DNA of 64,000 nt, from NCBI RefSeq assembly GCF_020080835.1, contig NC_058160.1:19021152-19085151 (forward strand). The letters run 5' to 3'. The notes beneath the pieces are model-generated. The model worked only from the letters and a program-made list of their open reading frames with translations, did no database searches and was not told where the DNA came from. Shown here one piece after another: positions 11,798 to 22,400 of the stretch (positions are counted from its first letter, which is position 1; each line of letters opens with the position of its first letter). A program made the position numbers and the translations under genes. This stretch comes from Cotesia glomerata. Its lineage: Eukaryota; Arthropoda; Insecta; Hymenoptera; Braconidae.

Positions 11798-12946
11798 TTC
11801 AGAATACAGGTTGCCGTTATTTCATAACAGTTTGGCAATCCATGACATACCGAACTTAGGCATTTCCACTGTTTTGCCTAAAGAAGCTCGATCGTGGTAT
11901 GCCAAGTTTCGGTAAACCTTTGGTTACCGTTATTTCATAACAGTTTGGCAACCCATGAAATGCCGAACTTAGGCATTGCCATAGGTTTTCCGAAGTGAGT
12001 CCGAACTTGGTGAACCAAACTTCGGTAAGCCTTTGGTTACTGTTATTTCATAACAGTTTGGCAATCCATGATATACCGAACTTAGGCATTTCCACAGGTT
12101 TGCCTAAATAAGCCCGAGCTTGGTGAACTAAACTTCGGTAAGCCTTTGGTTACCGTTATTTCGTACTAATTAGGCAATCCATGATATCCCGAACTTAGGT
12201 ATTGCCACAGGTTTGCCTAAATGAGCCCGAGCTTGGTGAACCAAACTTCGGTAAACCTTTAGTTACCGTTATTTCGTACTAATTAGGCAATCCATTATAT
12301 GCCGAACTTAAGCAGTGCCAAACTATTACGAGATTACATCGAATGTGGAATTCTTTTGGCATACCAATGTTCGGCTTGCCTAATTTAAAATAAATAAGAT
12401 CCGAATTGGGCTAGCCTAAATTCGGAAAGCCAACTTCGCCCCGAACTGATTTTTCGGCATACCTCACTAAAATTCTAGTCAAGTAAGCGTTTCGGTAAAC
12501 CTTTGGTTACCGTTATTTCATAACAATTTGGCAACCCATGACATACCGAACTTAGGCACTTCCACAGTTTTGCCTAAAGAAGCTCGATCGTGGTATGCCA
12601 AGTTTCGGTAAACCTTTGATTACTGTTATTTCATAACAGTTTGGCAATCCATGATATACCGAACTTAGGCATTTCCACAGATTTTTCGAAGTGAGCCCGA
12701 GTTTGGTGAACCAAACTTCGGTAAGCCTTTGGTTACCATTATTTCATACTAATTAGACAATCCATGACATGCCGAACTTAGGTATTGCCACAGGTTTGCC
12801 TAAGTGAGCCCGAGCTTGGTGAACCAAACTTCGGTAAACCTTTGGTTACCGTTATTTCGTACCAATTAGGCAATCCATGATATGCCGAACTTAGGCAGTG
12901 CCAAACTATTACGAGATTACATCGAATGTGGAATTCTTTTGGCATA
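11798..12946. repeat. Tandem satellite, 113-bp unit, with a 583-bp higher-order duplication
   Basis: The motif 'ggtaarcctttggttaccg' starts at 11911, 12024, 12137 and 12250, then at 12494, 12607, 12720 and 12833, exactly 113 bases apart inside each block. A partial unit lies before 11911. Block 1 plus its tail (to about 12475) and block 2 plus its tail (to about 13060) match at an offset of 583 bases, including the 'ctattacgagattacatcga' tail, so the whole module was duplicated. No coding sequence. Confidence 0.85.
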
Positions 12947-13712
12947 CCAATGTTCGGCTTGCCTAATTTAAAACAAATAAGATTCGAATTGGGCTAGCCT
13001 AAGTTCGGAAAGCCAACTTCGCCCCGAACTGATTTTTCGACATGCCTCACTAAAATTCTAGTCGGGGCATTTCGTATCTATGCGCTTAAAATTGCATTTA
13101 TGATGTTTTTGAGCTCTTCGAGCTCAAAAATACAGTTTATGTATTATTTTGAGCTCTCCAAGCTCAAAGAGATAGCTTTCCTATGCTTTTGAGCTCTTCG
13201 AGCTCAAAAATCTTATCGAAGTTCGATAAAATACGATTTTTTTAATTTTCAAACTGCTATAACTTTTGAATGAATCAACCTATTCGCACGCGATTAGCGG
13301 CAATCGATGTGGTTTTTTGAGCTCTGTAAATAATTTCAAATAAAAAAATTGATCTGATGAAAAATTTCGGAGTTATTACAAAAAAACACTTTTTTCGATT
13401 TTTTTCGACAACGATATCTCACGAACGCATCAACCGATTCTGACGCTTTTAGTGGCGATCGATGAGGGTTTTTAAAGTTAAGAGCTGATTAATTTTTGAG
13501 GTCGATCGGTTCAGCCAATTCGGAGATATTTAAAAAAAATTAAAAAAAAAACAACTTTTTTTTTTACTTTTTTAACTTCCCGCTAAGAAAATCGAAGATT
13601 TTCAAAAATCGGGAAGTTATTGTTTTCACCCCGTTTTGCAAAAATCGAGTTTTCATCAGATCTCGACGTTTGAAGGTCACAGGAAGCTTCCCTGACTATC
13701 CCCGCGAGCTTG

Positions 13713-13716
<4 letters not shown>

Positions 13717-13776
<60 letters not shown>

Positions 13777-13800
13777 CGTGTGTGTGTGTGTGTGTGTGTG
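13717..13800. repeat. (GT)n microsatellite
   Basis: About 84 bases of nearly pure GT, broken once by 'tacgcg'. It forms the 3' flank of the minus-strand R1-clade fragment. Confidence 0.95.
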
Positions 13801-13817
13801 TTTTTTTTTTTTATCTT

Positions 13818-14636
<819 letters not shown>

Positions 14637-15500
14637 GTATGTGAATCGCTTATAACTTTTGAAGGACTAAACCGATCGGAACCAACCAAACGGCGTTCTA
14701 AAGAGTTTCCTGAAACTTAGATTTCCTGAAAATTTGAACCGATTCGGACCGATAGATTTTAAGAAATTTTGAAAAATCTCAAAAAAAAATAAGAACAAAA
14801 TCATTTTTGAAAGTGGTTTTTTCGGAATATATTTTAAATGGCTTGATCGATCAGCTCCAAAAACTACTCCGCCTTTAACCTTGAAAATCATGTCGATCAC
14901 CGCTAATCCGATCGAAATCGGTTGATTCATTCGAGAGATGTGAACGAAAGAAAACCGAAAAAAGTGTTTTTTTCACATAACTTCGACATTTCTCATCGGA
15001 TCGTTTTTGATGAAATAAAATAATTTTTAGAGCTTAAAAAACTGCGTCGATCGCCATCGGGAACGTGAAAATCGGTTGATTGGTTCGAGAGATATCCTCG
15101 ACGAAATATTTGGAAACGAGTGTGTTTTCAACATAACTCCGACATTTTTTGGAATAACTTTTCAACGGCCGTACCGATCAATTTCAAAAACTGATCAGTT
15201 CTTAACATAAAAAAAACCGCGTCTATTGCTGCCAACCGCGTAAAAATCGGTTCATTCATTCAAAAGTTATTGCGGTTTAAAAATTTTAAAAATTGTGTAC
15301 TATCAAACTTCTATCAGACTTTTGAGCTCGAAGAGCTCCAAAGCATAAAAAAGTTATCTCTTTAAGCTCAGAGAGTTCAAAATAACACATAAATGGTATT
15401 TTTGAGCTCGAAGAGCTCAAAAACATCATAAGTGTAATTTTAAGCACCTAAGAATGAAATGAGCGGGAAGTTGCACGGATGGCCTTCAGGGCCTACCGTT

Positions 15501-15640
15501 CTTCTAATTTTTTTTGCAATTTCTCGAAATCTATTGGTCCGAATCGGTTCCAACTTACAGGAAATTTAAGTTTGGCGAAGACCTTTCGAATGACACCAAC
15601 TGCGATCAAATCGGTCAAGCCGTTCAGAAGTTATAAGAGG

Positions 15641-15728
<88 letters not shown>

Positions 15729-15895
15729 TACATATAGACGTACGTACATCATCATAAAAATAGTCAGGGAAGCTTCTTAGAGCTTCAAAATATCGAGATC
15801 TGTTGAAACCTCGATTTTTGCAAAACGGGGTGTAAACAATAACTTCCCGATTTTTTGAAAATCTTCGATTTTTTTAGCGGGAAATTAAAAATTTC
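15501..15895 (+). repeat. GAGCTC-family repeat, partial, forward, with (CA)n
   Basis: It starts inside the family at 'caatttctcgaaatctattg'. It has 'gccgttcagaagttataaga', (CA)n at 15643-15724 and the terminus 'cttccc...tcttcgatttttttagcggga' up to 15895. It is joined head-on to the copy before it. Confidence 0.75.
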
Positions 15896-18592
15896 GTTCT
15901 AGTAACCTAGCTGTAGAGTTACCACAACTATACACAGTCTACTGTTCGTTGTAGAGTTACAGTAACAAAATATTATTTAATTCTGATAACTCAATGATGT
16001 TGAGCTCTCAGAGCTCTACGGGATTGTTCTTAGAGCAAAACGGTATAGTTGGGAGCGCTCTACGTTGCGCAGTAGTGGAGTGCGCTGACATATTTCATAA
16101 CCTTCTAAAATGACAAACAGAATTATTTTGTTACAGAATTATTAATAATATGTGAGGACAATTAAGTTTCCAGTTTATTTATTTAAGGAAATAGGTTTTT
16201 TTTTTGTCAAATTGAATTTCGTTAGAACAGTTTTGTATTTATGGTTTTTCAAGCTTCATGTGCAGTGACTGTTAATTTAATTTATTAGTTGAATATATTG
16301 TGATAAGTAATAAGTTATCGGAATACATTAAAAAGACCCTATTTAACACAAAATAATATTTTTTTCGTTCATTTATATTTTCTTGTGCATATACGGTAGT
16401 GATTTTATGTCTAATATTTATTGATATAATTAAGAAAATAAGATAATTTTGTGACGACCATATTTTTATTTAACAAATACTTTTTATTTGTAATATAAGT
16501 TTTATTATTATTTTATTTCTACTATAATACTATTCTTATTTGTCATATACAATTATTGTTGACAATATAAATTCATTTTGCCGCATGTATTTATTAAATT
16601 ATCAATGCTAAATCATAAATAAAAATTATCAAGCAGACTTCCAAAAATTTGTTATAGTCTCAGAACGATCCTGTAAAGTTGTGAGAGGTAAATAACGTTT
16701 AGCTCTCAGAGCTCAACGATGTAGAGTTGCAGGAGCCAAACGGTATTGTTACCATAAGAATACGTTAACCTACTGGAACTTTTTACAAGTAACTAACTAC
16801 TATAGATTTCCTATAGCAAAATTTTTTTCTCCGTGTAAAAAGTGAAAATTTGTAACGTCCACGTTTTCAAAAATTATAAAAATAAATAAATTATTAATTT
16901 ATTTGTCCCCGGCTCGAAATTTGCTCGCCGGAGTCCAGGGTCATAAACGGGGATTACATTATCAATAACAAAATATAAACAAAACACTTCATTTTAAATA
17001 AATCAAAGAAAAAGGAAAACCTCTTTATTGGCCTGATCATGTTAATAAACGATATAAACAATATAAACAAATTAAACAATATAAACAATATATTAGAACA
17101 CTCTTTTCACACCTACTCGCGGTTCAAAATCGCGAACTAACTGTCAAGAGCTGGTTCCCCGCTTTCCCAGGAGACTAGCCGTCACCCCTGGGCCTAAACC
17201 TCTACCCCGAGAGTGAATGGAGTGTCCTCTTCGCCCCCACCTACACGGCTTATGATCACCTACCGTACCTCAGCTGAAGGCTTCGGTACGGGGAGAAGCA
17301 CTTTCATCCGGTCGGTTCATGATACTTACCTGGGCCTTGGTCAGACTCCAGGTAGAGTATCATCCTCTGGAATTACTTGGTGAAGAGTATTCGCCCGAGT
17401 AATTCTCCCGAGAAAGAACTGCTTGCTTTATCGAGCCAAATTTTGGCGTTTATCATTTTTCCCCCAACTCTCTTGTAACGAACCGGAAGGGTCATTTTAG
17501 ACACCTGTCCGGTGACCTCGAACTAGCATTCAAAAATAATTATTTATTATTTTAATCGTAATTTCCTTCATTTTCTATCCATTCGTCTCGCCAAATTCTA
17601 AGTTTTTATTTTCCAAACTCAATTCTTTATTATTTTAATCGTAATTTCCTTCATTCTCTATCCATTCGTTTCGTCAGATTCACAATTCTTTATTATTTTA
17701 ATCGCAATTTCTTTCATTATATATCCATTCGTTGATTTTCCATACTAAATTGTCCTCGGGACTTATAAAATCTTCGCTTACCTAAATTATTTCTTACAAA
17801 ATAATAATCGTCATTTCTTTCATTTTATATCCATTCATCGCTTTCCCATACTAAATCTTGTTCGGAACTTAGAATAATTTTCCCAGTCTTTTAATTTCTT
17901 TTACAATTAATTCGTTCGGCTTCGTAATAATTTCTCACACGCTTAATTTCTTAATTTTAATCATACCTTCAGTAACAATAATATAAAATTATTAACTAAA
18001 TAAATACAATAATTAAATAATAATCGCCGCACTAATAACAATAATTGTTTCTATTAATTTTTAAGTAATTAATAAAAAATAAACTAAAATACTCAAATAC
18101 AAAAAGTAAAATTTGGGTCATAAATTTAAAAAATCTCTTTATGTGCATTCATTTAAAATTCATTAAAACTTGTTTCAACTTTGAGGGCCTGTAACTTTTG
18201 AACCGTTCAAGTTATGAAAATTTTATATCAAATCAATTTTGTAGAGAATTTAATTTCCTATAAGAAACATTTATCAAAAAATTTTTACTATTTTTTTTCC
18301 ACGAGAAAAAATTTTTTTTTCATGTTATTTAAATGGGAAAAGGGACCCCCCTTTGAGGCTAATCTATAATTGAAATTAAAATTTTTTTTCAGGCGGGAAA
18401 AATTCGTTCTTACCCTAAAGAAACTTTTGAGATGTCAAGCAAGAAAAAAATTTTCAAAAAAATCACCCTAATAAATATCTACTTTATAATTTTAAAGTTC
18501 TGACTAAAGAATATATATTATCATCATTTTGTTGTATGTTTTTCAGAGAGTATCAATTTTAAATAATTATAATTGTTTCTTCCTCGTTTCAG
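15896..18592 (+). other. Probable Dbx intron and upstream non-coding sequence
   Basis: No other homeobox exon is found. 15900-16860 is AT-rich with dispersed 'gtagagttacagtaac' motifs. 16900-17530 is a GC-richer non-coding block ('gaaatttgctcgccggagtc', 'cttacctgggccttggtcag') of unknown origin. 17530-17900 repeats 'tttcattctctatccattcg' three to four times. 17900-18560 is AT-rich. The sequence ends in the polypyrimidine tract and AG at 18591-18592. Confidence 0.5.
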
Positions 18593-18841
18593 GTAAAAAT
18601 TTGGTTTCAAAACCGCCGAATGAAATGGAGGAACAACAAAGAAAGACAGCTTATGGCATTAGGTGGTTCACGAGAACAAACATTACCTAATAAAAACAAT
18701 CCAAATCCTGACTTAAGTGATACTGATGGTGACAGACCCAGAATCGAATATAATGATGCTAGTCCTCTTGCGAGTCCACGAAGATCTACCGATGATCTTA
18801 CTGACAATGAAGAAAATGAAGAAATTATTAATGTTACGTGA
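18593..18841 (+). CDS. dbx: Dbx-like homeobox protein, last coding exon
   Basis: The exon follows the splice acceptor 'cctcgtttcag' and reads VKIWFQNRRMKWRNNKER, the C-terminal part of homeodomain helix 3 with the WFQNRR DNA-contact signature. The next motif (GGSREQTLPNKNNPNPDLSD) is characteristic of Dbx-class proteins, nuclear transcription factors of neural progenitors and interneurons. An acidic tail (TDDLTDNEENEEIINVT) ends at TGA 18839-18841. The exon supplies 82 codons. The N-terminal half of the homeodomain must lie in an upstream exon not found in the window, consistent with a long intron. Poly(A) signals AATAAA lie at 18846, 18860 and 19298. The ortholog assignment rests on remembered motifs; other NK-like or Dbx-related genes are less likely. 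Confidence 0.88.
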   Translation, partial: VKIWFQNRRMKWRNNKERQLMALGGSREQTLPNKNNPNPDLSDTDGDRPRIEYNDASPLASPRRSTDDLTDNEENEEIINVT

Positions 18842-18845
18842 TCAA

Positions 18846-19303
18846 AATAAACTTTTAATAATAAAGACCGTCACATCCCTGGCTTAAAACATTCAACAGA
18901 TTTTATTTCGATCCAATATAAATGTACACTACATTAATATAGTCGATAATGAGTTAATCATTTTGATTCATTTTTTAAAGTCAGGGATAAACAAAGTGGT
19001 GTAAATCGTTTTCTACTTTATCGATACTTATTTAATTCAGAATCTGTAAGACACTCCAACATTAAACTGTACCATATTGTAATTAGTCATTAATAAATTT
19101 AATTTAAGTGATAAATATCTTCATTCAGGAAAAATTTGTGGAAGGGTATAAAAGCTTAAGCTCTAAAAGCAATTGTCCAATCAATAAATAGAAATCAAGT
19201 ATAACTACTAATTATTACTATAATGATGTGATTACTTAACATAAGATAATATTTAATTGTAATTGTTGATCTGAATATATTCGATGTAATATAATGCAAT
19301 AAA
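18846..19303 (+). terminator. Dbx 3' untranslated region with three AATAAA signals
   Basis: AATAAA occurs at 18846-18851, 18860-18865 and 19298-19303. The last would give a ~480-base 3' untranslated region ending about 150 bases from the stop codon of the converging gene. Confidence 0.5.
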
Positions 19304-19348
19304 GAAATACAAACTGACGACATGCGTTTCTTCCCAATATTTGTGAGG

Positions 19349-19354
19349 TTTATT
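19349..19354 (-). terminator. Candidate poly(A) signal of the minus-strand secreted-protein gene
   Basis: TTTATT on the + strand reads AATAAA on the minus strand, about 120 bases after the TAG at 19473-19475. Confidence 0.45.
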
Positions 19355-19472
19355 GAAGCAATAGTTCTATTATTCTAATAAAAATATAAGCTTTTTTTTC
19401 TTTGCATTAAAAATTTGAAATAAGTAATACAGTTATTTTTCATTTTTAAATAATTCTGTACTTTATATTCAT

Positions 19473-22400
19473 CTAAGATGGACTGTCAACGTTAACCCTG
19501 AGGTTTAGAATCGTTGAATTTTGTGTTAATGGTATTTTATAGCTTCTAGTTTTCTCGAATTCTCTACTCCATTTAAACAACCAATTTTCATCTGGACGTT
19601 CCTGTAAAATAATGATACATTAAAAATTCTGCGAAAATCAATATGTGACATAGTCAACTAATTTTTTAGAGTTCGTAAATCCTGAATAAAAAAAAGTATT
19701 GAGACAAAGAAAAAAGTATTGAAAAGTATTGGATTGACTAGAAAACCAATACTTTTCAATACTTTTTTCTTTGTCTCAATGCTTTTTTTTTTATCAGGGA
19801 AGCATATAAACGTAAAAATTAGCATTAATAACTACTTTTTCTCTATCATTAACAATTTTTTTGAATTCTGCTTGTTTGTGGTTTATTTTATCAGAATTTA
19901 CTGTAGACTTTTTCCAAAATCTTGAATTTTTCTCCGTTACTTGATCAACAACAATTTGTCGTCTTCTTTTTGATTCACTGTTGCCAATTGGTTGTGTTTC
20001 TTTTTGTGGACCAAGTTCAACAATTGTTTGAAAGTCTGCATGTTCGCCAAGTCTAAAGCCAAGACCAATCCGCGAATCCGTCCCTAAATTTAATTACAGA
20101 TAATTTTATTTATAACTTTAACATCATCTCTAAATCTACAAATTTTCGATTGGCAAAATTAAAATTATAAGTTTACATAAATTTATTAATTTTGAGATCC
20201 ATTTTTGAAAATTCATTCATCATAAGATTCCTATATTTAGAAGTTATTCAGAAATCTCACAAGTTTAGAAGAATTGATTGATAGAGATACAATTTACTAC
20301 ATTTAAAAGAATTTTATTAATACAATTTAAATTTTTTGAAAAAATGAATAAAATCAGTAAGATAAGATTCGAGAAATCTTTGAAATTTTCAAAAAAATGT
20401 TAGTTTCTAATTATAAACTCTATTTCTTCAAAAAATACGTCTAATATAAAAAAAACTACGTCAAAATTTGTCCATTTTTTTACTTATATGAGTTACTCAG
20501 AGTTAATTTAAAGAAATTGCTTCGAATTTTTCTGTGTAGTTCATTTTACACTGAGTAATTTGGTTTGTCTTGAATTTCTGAAAATAGATTTTTCTTTTTT
20601 ATTAGATTGAAAATTTGAAAAATAAAAATAATAAAAAATTTTTTACGCAGATCATCATGCCCCAAGTATACAAGATAGTTCCTAGGACTTCAAGAAATCG
20701 AGTTATTGAACTCCTAAAAAAGCTTTAAACAACCGTTCATATTTTTTAAAAAAAATTTTTCATGAAATTAAAAAAAAAAAAATCTGAAAAAAGGTTGACT
20801 CTGTAGGCCATTTTTGAAACCTTCCGCTATTTTTAAACCTCAAAACATTTAAAAATTTTCTCATTACAAAGTTTTGAGCTCTTCAGCCTCAAAATTTCAA
20901 TTTTTGTAGTAGTTGTGCGAGTATAAAAATTTTTTGAAATTTTTGAATTGCAATATCTCGCGAACGAATCAACCAAATTTCATGGGGTTTTCAAGATTCA
21001 ACGCTATTTTTTAACACAAAAAGATAAAATCCTTCACGGAAAGAAAATTGTACGAAAAATTACAATGAAAACATCGTAATTTTTAGTATAGGACATTGTA
21101 ATGCCGGACCAGAATTCAAACATCGTAATTTATACGATGCAACATCGTAAATTTCTGTCACTCAAATTAGAAAGAAGTTTAGGTCACCGAAAAAATAATT
21201 CTGTATCACCGAGGAATCGAACCTGGTGTCCTCTCCGCTTCAAGTCCAAGGTTTATCCCCTTGCACTATCGGAAAGAATACGTAAACTTCTGCTCAGTCA
21301 CATAATAAGACCCTCCATACAGTAGTTGGTCATCTTTCGGTGATGGCGTCGCAAACTACTGGACTCTGTCTCTCTTTTATTAAAACATATAGTATGCGTC
21401 CTTATTCACTTGCTTTTGCGGAAAAAAATTTACTAAATAACATCGTAATTTTCAATAATTCTAATTGTATTCTGTAGACGGCAGCATCGTAAAAATCAAG
21501 TTACTGAAAGTCTAGTCCTGGATTACGATGTTACTATTGTAATTTTTCATAGGATTTTTTTTCCGTGTACTTCAAAAGTAATCCGACACAAAGTTTCAAA
21601 GTTATATTAGAAACTCAAAACGTGGAAATCTAATAGGAACTCAATACTTAAAAATCAAGGTGAAATAAAATTTTTATTTCTAGAAAGATATTAAAAACAG
21701 AAATATGTGTTTTTAAGAATCATCAAAGCTAATTTGCGGTTATTTTTGCTGCTAAAATTAAAATATACTAATAAGTCATGAAAAATTTACTATTTTATAT
21801 ATCACAGCTGCATGGTCTGGATGCAAAATTAACGAAAAAAACTGTTTTGAATCAGAGAACCTTAAGAATCAAATCTCATTAAAGTTTAAAACTATTAAAT
21901 CTCAAGAATTTAAATATTCTGTTGTAAGCGACAATTACCACATATATGAGAATGAAGTTTTAAGAATCGAAATTTAAATTTTATTACAAAAGAAATATTG
22001 ATAATTCTTAAGTATTTCCAACAAAAAATTGAAGAAGTATAAAATTTAAGTTATCCTTACCTTTTTTTACAGGTGGTATATTGGCAAACACAAGTGAAAG
22101 AATTGAAGGTAATTCTTCAGGGATAATAAGCCCATTAACATCTAAAACAATGATTTAATTTCAGATTTTAGCAATCAAATAATAATAAATTCATAAAATC
22201 GAATAATAAACTCCTCTAGTATTGAAGTTTTCAAGAATAAAATATTTGACTATTTATTTAATTTGGATATTTAACATGTAACTAATCTACAAAAATTATT
22301 TAATTTGATTCAGTTAAATTGAAATCTAAAATATTAATATGAGATTCCTCAAATTTGCTTAACTCTGTTATCAATTGATTATAAAACTACACGCTGAGAA

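Larger units (their letters stand above)
10926..13066. mobile_element. Inverted-repeat element carrying a 113-bp satellite
   Basis: The outer ends CCCGACCAGAAATTTAAGTT (left) and the reverse complement of ACTAAAATTCTAGTCGGGG (right) are similar and inverted. They interrupt a GAGCTC-family copy with at most 2 bases duplicated (CA). The interior contains 'ttcggcggtggttcg' type sequence, a tRNA-like B-box block and then the 113-bp tandem array. No transposase was found, so it is probably non-autonomous. Confidence 0.6.
10880..13570 (+). repeat. GAGCTC-family repeat copy, forward, split by the satellite-bearing element
   Basis: The terminus 'ttgaccctgaaggccatccc' and 'aacttcccgct' lie at 10888-10925. 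The family sequence resumes at 13067 with 'atctatgcgcttaaaattgc' and GAGCTC palindromes at 13110-13205, then 'gcacgcgattagcggcaatc'. The two halves join directly if 10926-13066 is taken as an insertion. Confidence 0.7.

Noticed and set aside
11798..12946. CRISPR array
   Set aside because: The repeats are directly tandem without spacers, the unit is 113 bases and the genome is eukaryotic.
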